Notes: a model not told the origin generated them from the sequence alone. 7,841 nucleotides of DNA from Flavobacteriaceae bacterium UBA3078 (GCA_002366675.1 DFBO01000204.1:1-7841); one strand, 5' to 3'. Shown: positions 1-6,219, counted from the stretch's first letter. Numbers and translations: made by a program.

Positions 1-11
1 AGATTTTCCAA

Positions 12-794
12 TTACCTATTTTGCATTTGCTTCGCTTCCTCCCAAAATACATCCATTTCAGCAAGAGTCATATCCTTTAAATCTTTATTCAATGCTTTCG
101 CTTTTGATTCTAAATATTGGAATCTTTTTGAGAATTTTTTATTTGTTCGTTCTAAAGCATTTTCTGGGTTTATATCTAAAAACCTAGCATAGTTTACCAT
201 AGAGAATAAAACATCGCCAAACTCACTTTCCATACCTTCCTTATTCTTGTTTTGTACTTCGTGTTTAAACTCGCTTAGTTCCTCCTCTACTTTTTCCCAT
301 ACTTGATTCGATTCTTCCCAATCAAAACCAACTCCAGCTACCTTATCTTGAATTCTGTTAGCTTTCACTAAAGCTGGTAAACTTTTTGGTACACCTTCTA
401 ATACACTAGATTTACCTTCTTTAAGTTTTAGTTTTTCCCAATTCCGTTTCACATCCTCTTCGTCTTCAACAACCACATCACCATAAATATGTGGATGTCT
501 ATCAATCAACTTATCGCAAATGCTATTACACACATCTGCAATATCGAAATGATTGGTTTCGCTTCCTATTTTTGAATAAAAAACAATGTGCAACAAGACA
601 TCTCCTAGCTCCTTTTTTACTTCTTCTAAATCGTTATCTAATATCGCATCTCCTAACTCGTAAGTTTCTTCAATAGTTAAATGACGTAAACTTTCCATAG
701 TTTGTTTTTTATCCCAAGGGCATTGCTCACGTAATTCATCCATGATAGTTAATAAACGATCAAAGGCTTTAAGTTGATTTTCTCTAGAATTCAT
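12..794 (-). CDS. mazG: Nucleoside triphosphate pyrophosphohydrolase MazG
   Basis: This 260-residue protein has the full two-domain MazG layout. MazG enzymes hydrolyse NTPs and dNTPs to monophosphate and pyrophosphate, using magnesium bound by clustered acidic residues; they act in the cytoplasm in nucleotide-pool cleaning and are linked to (p)ppGpp control. In the N-terminal domain I see CPWD (25-28), the EExxE helix E42-E43-E46 and ELGD (62-65), followed by RHPHIYG (99-105). The C-terminal domain repeats the metal motif as EEELSE (170-175) and E191-F-G-D194, so both sites look intact. Length is normal for the family. The ATG start gives the usual N-terminus. A hairpin terminator lies between it and the upstream DUF5606 gene, so it probably has its own promoter; a weak -7 candidate, TAATTTTAT, is at 816-808. 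Identification is secure; the physiological substrate is not shown by sequence. Confidence 0.96.
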   Translation of the reverse strand: MNSRENQLKAFDRLLTIMDELREQCPWDKKQTMESLRHLTIEETYELGDAILDNDLEEVKKELGDVLLHIVFYSKIGSETNHFDIADVCNSICDKLIDRHPHIYGDVVVEDEEDVKRNWEKLKLKEGKSSVLEGVPKSLPALVKANRIQDKVAGVGFDWEESNQVWEKVEEELSEFKHEVQNKNKEGMESEFGDVLFSMVNYARFLDINPENALERTNKKFSKRFQYLESKAKALNKDLKDMTLAEMDVFWEEAKQMQNR

Positions 795-856
795 TCCTGT
801 ATTTTTGATAAAATTACAATTTTAATATGTGATTTAAACTTCTATATGAAACAAAA

Positions 857-883
857 AAAATCTAGCATTAAATGCTAGATTTT
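857..883 (-). terminator. Hairpin terminator after the DUF5606 gene
   Basis: A 12-bp perfect stem (857-868 with 872-883, core TCTAGCAT/ATGCTAGA) closes a three-base loop. Read leftward on the minus strand it is followed by a run of Ts (complement of the A-run at 853-860), the form of an intrinsic terminator. It lies between the DUF5606 stop and mazG, so it should separate their transcripts. Confidence 0.8.
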
Positions 884-908
884 ATAGTAATTAAATACAT
901 TTTATTTG

Positions 909-1328
909 TTATTCTTCTTCTTCAGAAACTGTTTCTGTTTCTACAAAATCCAACATATCATGTTTATGAAGTAAGTTATACCATTGCACTACTTTTTTAA
1001 TATCACTTACATAAACTCGATCTTCATCATAATCAGGTAAAACTTCAAAAAAGTATTCCTCTAAAGCATCTTTACTGTCTTTATGGCTCACAGGAGTTAC
1101 TTGACCACTTTCCTTTTCTTTAATTTTAGACAATACGTTACTTAAAGGCACTTCTTCAGTTAACGTGTAAATAGCTATTTCACTTAATACACTTACATTC
1201 TGATTAATACTAACAGACAACCTTTTTTTATCTAATAAAGATTCTGCTATAAATCCACCTCGCGTTTGTGTTATTAATTTAAATAATCCTGGTTTACCAG
1301 AGATGGCTAATACTTTTTCTAAGCTCAT
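909..1328 (-). CDS. DUF5606 family protein, function unknown
   Basis: A 139-residue cytoplasmic protein with no signal peptide or membrane segment. Its N-terminus (MSLEKVLAISGKPGLFKL, then TRGGFIAESL) matches what I know of the Bacteroidota family DUF5606, which has no established function. Residues 1-70 look like a small beta-rich domain. The middle (about 75-125) is charged and helical, with VLPDYDEDRVYVSDIKKVVQWY resembling a conserved C-terminal helical region of the family. The tail ends in an acidic run (SEEEE). It lies downstream of def and upstream of mazG in the same direction, but has its own promoter (1347-1378) and a strong terminator, so it is probably a single-gene transcript. 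Family assignment is from memory of its N-terminal signature; no function should be inferred from the neighbours. Confidence 0.88.
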   Translation of the reverse strand: MSLEKVLAISGKPGLFKLITQTRGGFIAESLLDKKRLSVSINQNVSVLSEIAIYTLTEEVPLSNVLSKIKEKESGQVTPVSHKDSKDALEEYFFEVLPDYDEDRVYVSDIKKVVQWYNLLHKHDMLDFVETETVSEEEE

Positions 1329-1346
1329 AATTAATTTTTAAGGAGC

Positions 1347-1378
1347 GCAAATATGCTACGTTTGTTAAATTAAAACAA
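1347..1378 (-). promoter_or_regulatory. Bacteroidota-type promoter for the DUF5606 gene
   Basis: On the minus strand a -33 TTG (1378-1376) is followed after exactly 20 bases by CATATTTGC (1355-1347), one mismatch from the -7 consensus TAnnTTTGC. The ATG follows 18 bases later. This is the most complete two-element promoter in the window. Confidence 0.7.
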
Positions 1379-1381
1379 ATA

Positions 1382-1972
1382 TTATCGTTTCTTTTTTTGA
1401 TTTGGAAAACGCATTCTATAATCAACGCTAATTTTTCCTTTAGAAATGTTAGCTAGTTTCCCTTTAATAAGACGTTTTTTAAGTGTAGACAATTTATCTG
1501 TAAACAGAATACCTTCTATATGGTCATATTCATGTTGTATAACTCTTGCTATTAAACCTTCAAAAGTTTCAACATGCTTTTCAAAATTTTCATCAAAATA
1601 TTCTATTGTAATAACAGGTTGCCTAAAAACATCTTCTCTAACATCTGGAATACTTAAACAGCCTTCATTAAATGCCCATTCATCTCCTTCTTCATTAGTG
1701 ATTTTAGCATTAATAAATGTGCGTTTAAAATTTTTCAATTCTGTTTGCTCTTCTGGAGTAAAAACATCGTCTTCAGCAAATGGAGATGCATCTACAATAA
1801 ACAACCTAATAGGTAACCCAATTTGTGGTGCAGCCAAACCAACACCTAGAGCACCATCCATAGTTTCATACATGTTGTCTAAAAGCTCTTTTAATTTTGG
1901 ATAATCTTTGGTTATGTCTCCTGCTTTTTTCTTTAAAACGGGATCTCCATAGGCTACAATAGGTAAAATCAT
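1382..1972 (-). CDS. def: Peptide deformylase
   Basis: This 196-residue enzyme removes the formyl group from the N-terminal methionine of new proteins at the ribosome exit. All three signature motifs are present: GVGLAAPQ (43-50), EGCLS (103-107) and HEYDH (147-151). Cys105, His147 and His151 are the metal ligands and Glu148 the catalytic base, so the enzyme should be active. The insert between motifs 1 and 2 (about 62-85) and the basic tail ending QKKKR fit Bacteroidota deformylases. The start is fixed by the normal MILPIVAYGDPVL opening and by a -7 element 23 bases upstream. It is flanked upstream by a terminator and is probably transcribed alone or with read-through into the DUF5606 gene. 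No fmt or other translation gene is adjacent. Confidence 0.98.
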   Translation of the reverse strand: MILPIVAYGDPVLKKKAGDITKDYPKLKELLDNMYETMDGALGVGLAAPQIGLPIRLFIVDASPFAEDDVFTPEEQTELKNFKRTFINAKITNEEGDEWAFNEGCLSIPDVREDVFRQPVITIEYFDENFEKHVETFEGLIARVIQHEYDHIEGILFTDKLSTLKKRLIKGKLANISKGKISVDYRMRFPNQKKKR

Positions 1973-1995
1973 TTTTTGTTATTTGTAAATTATAT

Positions 1996-2004
1996 GCAAA
2001 AATA
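1996..2004 (-). promoter_or_regulatory. -7 promoter element for def
   Basis: TATTTTTGC on the minus strand matches TAnnTTTGC exactly, 23 bases before the def ATG. The T-tract of the preceding terminator (complement of 2026-2032) lies about where a -33 element would be, with no clear TTG. Confidence 0.65.
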
Positions 2005-2028
2005 CAATCTTTAATTTAGATATATAAA

Positions 2029-2056
2029 AAAACTCCTTTTATAAAAAAGGAGTTTT
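2029..2056 (-). terminator. Hairpin terminator after the small secreted protein gene
   Basis: A 12-bp stem, AAAACTCCTTTT (2029-2040) with AAAAGGAGTTTT (2045-2056), closes the loop ATAA. On the minus strand a seven-base T-run follows (complement of 2026-2032). It ends transcription from the gene at 2332-2084, just before the def promoter. Confidence 0.82.
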
Positions 2057-2083
2057 AGTAACTTTATATGTGTCTATTTGTAA

Positions 2084-2332
2084 TTAACAAATCTTGCTTT
2101 TATCTGCTACGAAAAACAAATCTACTTCACCTTTAATCTTAGAATTAATTTTAGCATTCAAAATATCTTTCTTCTTAGCAGTAATTTCTAAATTAGAATC
2201 TACTTCTACTTGCTCAACAAGCGTATTAAACGCAACAACTACTTCTGGGTTTACAACCTCATCATTAGATTGAGCATTAACATTTAATGTTGTTAAAAAA
2301 GCAATAAAAAATAAAATTAAAAATGATTTCAT
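2084..2332 (-). CDS. Small secreted protein, function unknown
   Basis: An 82-residue protein I do not recognise. Residues 1-20 form a clear Sec signal peptide: a Lys near the start, a hydrophobic run LILFFIAFLTTL, and a likely signal peptidase I site after VNA (cleavage before QS). The mature part of about 62 residues is charged, with a predicted helical middle (VVNPEVVVAFNTLVEQVEVD), then a Lys-rich stretch, and ends in Cys. There is no lipobox and no further membrane segment, so it is probably periplasmic or exported. The promoter TATATTTGT (2366-2358), a small hairpin at the transcript start and a dedicated terminator support a real, separately transcribed gene. The upstream region carries repeated TCGAT-type motifs that may be operator sites. 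Confidence 0.75.
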   Translation of the reverse strand: MKSFLILFFIAFLTTLNVNAQSNDEVVNPEVVVAFNTLVEQVEVDSNLEITAKKKDILNAKINSKIKGEVDLFFVADKSKIC

Positions 2333-2337
2333 GTCTT

Positions 2338-2356
2338 CTGTTATTTTTGGTAACAG
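2338..2356 (-). promoter_or_regulatory. Small hairpin at the 5' end of the secreted-protein transcript
   Basis: The inverted repeat CTGTTA (2338-2343) / TAACAG (2351-2356) closes a seven-base loop. It lies between the -7 element TATATTTGT (2366-2358) and the ATG at 2332, so it would sit at or near the 5' end of the mRNA. It may affect stability or translation. Confidence 0.4.
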
Positions 2357-2357
2357 G

Positions 2358-2366
2358 ACAAATATA
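2358..2366 (-). promoter_or_regulatory. -7 promoter element for the small secreted protein
   Basis: TATATTTGT on the minus strand matches TAnnTTTG, 25 bases before the ATG. A copy of the TCATCGA-AAACG motif (2367-2380) directly abuts it on the upstream side, where a regulator could block or recruit polymerase. Confidence 0.6.
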
Positions 2367-2495
2367 TCATCGACAAACGGTAATTAAAGAATAAATTTGT
2401 TGAAAGACTATGTAAAATCGATAACATGATAAAAACATGCATTTCATCGATAAACGCACTGCCTATAAACCTTTACAAGGTGCATTTCGTCGATA
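2367..2495. repeat. Repeated TCATCGAYAAACG / TGCATTTCRTCGATA motifs
   Basis: The 176-base gap between ruvX and the small secreted gene holds related short repeats. TCATCGACAAACGG (2367-2380) and TCATCGATAAACGC (2444-2457) match at 12 of 14 bases. TGCATTTCATCGATA (2438-2452) and TGCATTTCGTCGATA (2481-2495) match at 14 of 15. A further ATCGATAAC lies at 2417-2425. All four TCGA cores fall within 125 bases. They look like binding sites for a regulator of the small secreted gene. On the minus strand the first copy reads ACCGTTTGT, which fits the published LytTR half-site pattern, but the usual tandem spacing of that family is absent. Confidence 0.55.
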
Positions 2496-2508
2496 TAATA
2501 ATTTCAAG

Positions 2509-2919
2509 CTATTTAGAATACAAGTAACTTTGTAATATAAGTGTGGCACTAATTTCATCTACTAAGGCTTTATTTTTACGCTGCTTTTTAGATAAACCAG
2601 CCTCAATCATGGTTTGAAATGCCATTTTAGAAGTAAACCTTTCATCTACTCTTGTTATAGGAATTTTAGGGAATGCTTTTTTTAATTTTTCTAAAAAAGG
2701 AATTATTAAGACTTCACTTTCAGAAGCCTCATTATTCATTTGTTTAGGTTCTCCTACAACAAATAACTCGACATCCTCAGATGTTGTATATGTTTTTAAG
2801 AATGAAATTAAATCTGATGTAGCTACAGTTTCAAGACCAGATGCAATAAGTTGCAACTCATCTGTAATAGCAATTCCAGTTCTTACTTTTCCGTAGTCTA
2901 TGGCTAATATTCTTCCCAT
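2509..2919 (-). CDS. ruvX: RuvX/YqgF family putative Holliday junction resolvase
   Basis: This 136-residue protein has the RNase H-like fold signature of the YqgF/RuvX family, tied to Holliday junction resolution and, in some bacteria, to 16S rRNA 5' maturation. The three acidic active-site positions are visible: Asp8 in AIDYGKVRTGIA, the DERFTS motif (92-97), and Asp121 in VDEISA. The glycine-rich VVGEPKQMNNEASE (54-67) is the family's VGxP region. Length is typical. The start MGRILAIDYG is the normal N-terminus, yet a perfect -7 element ends only four bases before the ATG, so the mRNA may be leaderless. It is divergent from dapD. In other flavobacteria I recall ruvX beside def and dapD, as here. 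Confidence 0.96.
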   Translation of the reverse strand: MGRILAIDYGKVRTGIAITDELQLIASGLETVATSDLISFLKTYTTSEDVELFVVGEPKQMNNEASESEVLIIPFLEKLKKAFPKIPITRVDERFTSKMAFQTMIEAGLSKKQRKNKALVDEISATLILQSYLYSK

Positions 2920-2922
2920 TGG

Positions 2923-2931
2923 GCAAAGTTA
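2923..2931 (-). promoter_or_regulatory. -7 element abutting the ruvX start codon
   Basis: TAACTTTGC on the minus strand is a perfect TAnnTTTGC match and leaves three bases (CCA) before the ruvX ATG. Transcription normally begins a few bases after this element, which would place the first base at or very near the ATG. No clear -33 TTG is seen. Confidence 0.6.
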
Positions 2932-3018
2932 CTATTTAAATAGAAAAGATGCAGTACAGTACATCACTCATTTTTCATGATTATATAGATTAGACTTTAA
3001 AGATTTCAATTATAGGTT

Positions 3019-3027
3019 TATCTTTGC
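3019..3027 (+). promoter_or_regulatory. -7 promoter element for dapD
   Basis: TATCTTTGC is a perfect match to TAnnTTTGC, 20 bases before the dapD ATG. A TTT (2996-2998) lies 20 bases upstream where TTG is expected, so the -33 box is weak. This is the divergent partner of the ruvX promoter. Confidence 0.7.
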
Positions 3028-3047
3028 GAAAACACTTTTAAAAACTC

Positions 3048-3863
3048 ATGAAACAACTTCAGCAAATCATAGAAAATGCTTGGGAAAACCGAAGCTTATT
3101 AACAGACAAAACAACAATCGATAGTATTAGAAATGTTATAAGCTTACTTGACGAAGGCACTTTACGTGTTGCAGAACCTACAGATAATGGCTGGCAAGTT
3201 AATGAATGGGTTAAAAAGGCTGTGGTTTTATATTTCCCAATACAGAAAATGGAAACCTTTGAAGTAGGAATTTTTGAATATCACGATAAAATTCCTTTAA
3301 AAACAGGTTATGCAGAAAAAGGCATTCGTGTGGTCCCTCATGCTGTTGCAAGACATGGAGCTTATATTTCTAAAGGTGTAATCATGATGCCTAGTTATGT
3401 AAATATTGGTGCTTATGTAGACGAAGGAACCATGGTAGACACTTGGGCAACTGTTGGAAGTTGTGCTCAAATTGGTAAAAACGTTCATCTTTCTGGTGGT
3501 GTTGGCATTGGTGGCGTTTTAGAACCGTTACAAGCTGCTCCTGTTATTATTGAAGACAATGCCTTTATTGGTTCTCGTTGTATTGTTGTTGAAGGTGTAA
3601 AGGTTGAAAAAGAAGCCGTTCTTGGTGCCAATGTCGTTTTAACTGCATCTACTAAAATTATTGATGTTACTGGAGATAACCCAATTGAAATGAAAGGTAT
3701 TGTTCCTGCTCGTTCTGTAGTTATTCCTGGTAGTTATGCAAAAGTATTTCCTGCTGGAACTTATAATGTGCCATGTGCTTTAATTATTGGAAAACGTAAA
3801 GAAAGTACCAATAAAAAAACATCGCTTAACGATGCTTTAAGAGAGTATGATGTTGCAGTTTAA
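3048..3863 (+). CDS. dapD: 2,3,4,5-tetrahydropyridine-2,6-dicarboxylate N-succinyltransferase
   Basis: At 271 residues this is a full-length DapD. The enzyme transfers succinyl from succinyl-CoA to tetrahydrodipicolinate in the succinylase branch of diaminopimelate and lysine synthesis, and so feeds peptidoglycan. The N-terminal helical domain is residues 1 to about 100. From about 105 to 250 runs a left-handed beta helix of hexapeptide repeats, seen as GAYISKGVIM, PSYVNIGAYVDEGTMVD, ATVGSCAQIGKNVHLSGGVG and EDNAFIGSRCIVVEG. The ATG follows a perfect -7 element with a 20-base gap. The gene is convergent with the kinase gene and the two stop codons share the palindrome TTAA at 3860-3863, leaving no room for a terminator between them. 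No other lysine-pathway gene is in the window. Confidence 0.98.
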   Translation: MKQLQQIIENAWENRSLLTDKTTIDSIRNVISLLDEGTLRVAEPTDNGWQVNEWVKKAVVLYFPIQKMETFEVGIFEYHDKIPLKTGYAEKGIRVVPHAVARHGAYISKGVIMMPSYVNIGAYVDEGTMVDTWATVGSCAQIGKNVHLSGGVGIGGVLEPLQAAPVIIEDNAFIGSRCIVVEGVKVEKEAVLGANVVLTASTKIIDVTGDNPIEMKGIVPARSVVIPGSYAKVFPAGTYNVPCALIIGKRKESTNKKTSLNDALREYDVAV

Positions 3864-4633
3864 GCTTTAGAGAACTGCATCTTTCTTCCAGATTTACGTA
3901 ATTTCTTAGAATCCACTTTCTTTTGAAACGCTCTGCTATGCTTCAGCATTAAACTATAGGTTTCTTCGTAAGATTTACTATTTAGCTTTGAATACGTTTC
4001 AGACATAATTTTTACCATGGTTTTAGACAACCATAAACGCCTAAAATTATGCATGCGCTTGTTAAAATCCATAGTTTCAAAGCGCATTCTATTCAAATCT
4101 ATTAAATAGAAATCGTATTGTTTCTCTGGTTTTTCAACAATTAGAGTATTCCCAGGAGAATGATCTAAAAAATTAATATTGTTTTCATGAAGCTTAAAGG
4201 TAAACGTTGTGAACTGCTTCAAAATCTCTTTTCGATTAGGAAATAAGGGTTTGTGGATTAAATCTCTAAAATCGAAATCGTAAGTCACATGTTTACTTAT
4301 ATAATAACTAGTTGTAAGACCTAAAGCATTCGTGTTTTCTATATAAGCTATTGGAAATGGCGTTGAAATCTCACATTCAATTAATTTATTAGCATATTCA
4401 AATGAACGTCTGGCCTTAGACTTCCTGATATACTTATAGACAAAACTATTAAATACATTAGGCGCTTTAAACGACTTGACATTAAGTGCTTCACCATTCA
4501 CCTCAAACTGTTTAATAACATTTCGCTGACCAACGGTTACAGATTCTCCAGTACTTTCAAAATCTGAAATTATAGATTCTAAAGATGCTTTTAAATGCTG
4601 GTATTTTGAGTGAATATGTATTATGGTATTCAG
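3860..4633 (-). CDS. Kdo/WaaP (InaA)-family lipopolysaccharide kinase, probable non-ATG start
   Basis: A small protein-kinase-fold enzyme of the LPS kinase type, predicted to phosphorylate a Kdo or core sugar of the outer-membrane glycolipid at the inner membrane. From the CTG at 4633 it is 257 residues. I see GQRNVIKQF (35-43, nucleotide-loop region), VKSFK (52-56, candidate ATP lysine), catalytic loop D157-HSPG-N162, the metal-binding IDLNR (D179) and a very basic tail. The first standard start is GTG 4501, but the frame is open to a stop near 4660 and the extra 44 residues include the family's N-terminal strand, so GTG would cut into the kinase fold. No ATG, GTG or TTG lies in those 44 codons. 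CTG 4633 gives LNTIIHIHSKYQHLK, a plausible N-terminus, 13 bases after a -7-like element. Either CTG is used or an ATG was lost by mutation. It overlaps dapD tail to tail. Confidence 0.78.
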   Translation of the reverse strand: MNTIIHIHSKYQHLKASLESIISDFESTGESVTVGQRNVIKQFEVNGEALNVKSFKAPNVFNSFVYKYIRKSKARRSFEYANKLIECEISTPFPIAYIENTNALGLTTSYYISKHVTYDFDFRDLIHKPLFPNRKEILKQFTTFTFKLHENNINFLDHSPGNTLIVEKPEKQYDFYLIDLNRMRFETMDFNKRMHNFRRLWLSKTMVKIMSETYSKLNSKSYEETYSLMLKHSRAFQKKVDSKKLRKSGRKMQFSKA

Positions 4634-4646
4634 TTTTTGAAATTTC

Positions 4647-4655
4647 TCAAAGATA
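4647..4655 (-). promoter_or_regulatory. -7 element for the LPS kinase gene
   Basis: TATCTTTGA on the minus strand fits TAnnTTTG, with TTT 20 bases upstream in place of TTG. It ends 13 bases before the proposed CTG start at 4633 and 145 bases before the GTG at 4501, which favours the upstream start. Confidence 0.5.
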
Positions 4656-4718
4656 TGTTAATTGATATTTTAATAAAAGTAGAAAATATAATACTTTGCA
4701 GATGATTAAATTTTAACC

Positions 4719-4750
4719 AAAGAGATTCCTCTTTCTTGTCTAACGACAGG
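4719..4750 (+). promoter_or_regulatory. Two abutting small hairpins in the leader of the GT9 gene
   Basis: AAAGAG/CTCTTT (4719-4734, loop ATTC) is followed with no gap by CTTGTC/GACAGG (4735-4750, loop TAAC, one G-T pair). They lie 19-50 bases before the ATG at 4769. A possible promoter is TTG (4662-4664) with TACTTTGC (4692-4699). Their role is unknown; they could be chance structures or affect mRNA stability. Confidence 0.35.
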
Positions 4751-4768
4751 CTGGCTTGAATAGGTGCT

Positions 4769-5845
4769 ATGAAGAAAATACTTGTTATACAAAACAAACG
4801 TATTGGAGATGTTTTAATAGCTTCGGTTATTGCACAAAACATAAAAAAAATCTATCCAGATAGTCAGGTTGATTATTTGGTATACGATTATACTGTTGGT
4901 GTTATAAAAAATAATCCAGCAATAGATAACATTATTGCGGTTAACGATAGGGAGTTAAAAAAACTAAAGAATTTAAAGCAAATCATTTTTAAAATTAGAA
5001 AACAGAGTTACGATATAATTTTTGACCCTTATTCAAAATTACAAAGCCGACTTATTTGTTATTTCTCGAAAGCTCCTATTAGAATTGGGTTTCAAAAAAG
5101 AGGTAAAAATCCAATTCTAAAGTTTTATACGCATAACATTCCTTTTTTAAACGAAAAATCGCATATATGTGGTAAGGCAATTGAGGATAGAATTAATATG
5201 GTAACATCGGTTTTCGATTTTCCAAAAGAAAAGATTGATCATCATCCACACATTTATCTAACACCTGAAGAGACAAAATATAATAAGTTAGATTCGTACA
5301 ACAAACCATTTATCATGCTTGGTATTTTGGGTAGTACACCTCAAAAATCGATGCCATATAATTACATAGTTAAACTAATAGATTACATAACTGAAACGTT
5401 TGATGTCAATGTGCTTTTTAATTATGCACCACACCAGAATAAAGATGCGTTAAGCATTTATAATCAATGTAAAAACAAAGACAATATTGTAATAGATATT
5501 TATGAAGACAGCATACGTGGTTTTATTAAACTCATGAATAAATGTGAATTATTAATTGGAAACGAAGGAGGTATTGTGCACATTTCCAAAGCATTAAACA
5601 AGCCTACCTTTACTATATTTTCACCTTACGTTATGAAAGATCATTGGGCAAGTTTTGAAGATGGCCAGACACATACATCTATTCATTTATTGGAAGAAAA
5701 ACCAGATTTATACAATGAAAATAGTATTGAAAACAGACGTAAAATTGAAGCTGATCCAAGTTTTATGTATAAGCAATTAACACCAGATTTAATCATACCA
5801 AGAATAGAACAGTTTCTACTATTACATTTAAAAAACAATTCATGA
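4769..5845 (+). CDS. Glycosyltransferase family 9 (heptosyltransferase-like)
   Basis: At 358 residues this has the GT-B, two-Rossmann layout of family 9, whose known members add ADP-heptose to LPS inner core. The N-terminal domain opens MKKILVIQNKRIGDVLIAS, with the family's RIGD motif (11-14), and runs to about 170. The C-terminal domain starts near PFIMLGILGSTPQKSMP and has GNEGGIVHISKALNKP (264-279), the usual family-9 sugar-nucleotide-binding segment, where many members have NDSGxMH. There is no signal peptide; it should act on the cytoplasmic face of the inner membrane. Its stop overlaps the start of the ruined methyltransferase as ATGA, so the two were once co-translated. The divergent LPS kinase supports a lipid-core role. 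The exact donor sugar is unknown, and flavobacteria often lack classical heptose cores. Confidence 0.9.
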   Translation: MKKILVIQNKRIGDVLIASVIAQNIKKIYPDSQVDYLVYDYTVGVIKNNPAIDNIIAVNDRELKKLKNLKQIIFKIRKQSYDIIFDPYSKLQSRLICYFSKAPIRIGFQKRGKNPILKFYTHNIPFLNEKSHICGKAIEDRINMVTSVFDFPKEKIDHHPHIYLTPEETKYNKLDSYNKPFIMLGILGSTPQKSMPYNYIVKLIDYITETFDVNVLFNYAPHQNKDALSIYNQCKNKDNIVIDIYEDSIRGFIKLMNKCELLIGNEGGIVHISKALNKPTFTIFSPYVMKDHWASFEDGQTHTSIHLLEEKPDLYNENSIENRRKIEADPSFMYKQLTPDLIIPRIEQFLLLHLKNNS

Positions 5846-6201
5846 ATATTATAGATAAGGTTCTTAATTAGCGAAGAAAACAGCGTTGGAATAAACAATA
5901 TAAAAGTGGTCGCTGGAATAATCTAAAAAAAACCTATTGAAGCTTTTCGGTATAAAACCATTATAGACTTTATTGCTAAATAAGACAAACAACAACCTAT
6001 TATTTTCATGATTCTGAAAAAAGTAATGTTCTCCAAAGAATACTAAAACTTTTAAATAAAGATGGTATTCTAATAGTATCTATTTTTCGTGAAGGGAATG
6101 GTTGTTGGGAACATTTTAATAATTTAGAACGTCTCGACCATAAAGTTGTAAAAACTAAAGACGAAAATACCTATTGAAAAATAGGTGTTTATAAGAAATA
6201 G
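5842..6201 (+). pseudogene. Decayed class I SAM-dependent methyltransferase
   Basis: The ATG at 5842 overlaps the GT9 stop (ATGA). The frame reads MNIIDKVLN, then TAG (5869-5871), then RRKQRWNKQYKSGRWNNLKK, which matches the N-terminus of a flavobacterial methyltransferase family as I recall it. An eight-A run (about 5924-5931) then shifts the frame by +1, after which PIEAFRYKTIIDFIAK continues the homology up to a TAA. The SAM-binding core (the expected GxGxG motif and about 100 residues) is missing. The C-terminus reappears in a third frame as YYFHDSEKSNVLQRILKLL, then NKDGILIVSIFREGNG, to TY, a TGA (6175-6177) where Trp is expected, and KIGVYKK before TAG 6199. With at least four lesions it cannot make an enzyme. 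Its place after GT9 suggests it once modified the same glycan. Confidence 0.8.
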
Positions 6202-6219
6202 AATTAATTCTTATTTTTT
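6191..6219. terminator. Weak AT-rich hairpin between convergent genes
   Basis: ATAAGAA (6191-6197) pairs with TTCTTAT (6208-6214) and a T-run follows on the plus strand. A perfect 12-base palindrome AGAATTAATTCT (6200-6211) is nested here. It sits exactly between the pseudogene end and the GT2 stop, so it could serve both strands, but the stem has only one G-C pair. Confidence 0.35.

Noticed and set aside
491..676. 61-codon plus-strand reading frame inside mazG
   Set aside because: It lies wholly antisense to a well-supported enzyme gene, resembles no family and has no promoter.
1446..1904. 152-codon plus-strand reading frame inside def
   Set aside because: It is a Ser/Ile-rich shadow antisense to peptide deformylase, whose motifs are complete.
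3297..3488. 63-codon minus-strand frame inside dapD
   Set aside because: It is antisense to the hexapeptide-repeat region, whose periodicity creates open frames on the other strand.
4630..4842. 70-codon minus-strand frame across the kinase-GT9 divergent region
   Set aside because: It overlaps the GT9 N-terminus and the kinase leader, has no recognisable sequence and competes with the better kinase start.
5683..5898. 71-codon minus-strand frame over the GT9 end
   Set aside because: It is antisense to GT9 and the methyltransferase remnant, with low-complexity content.
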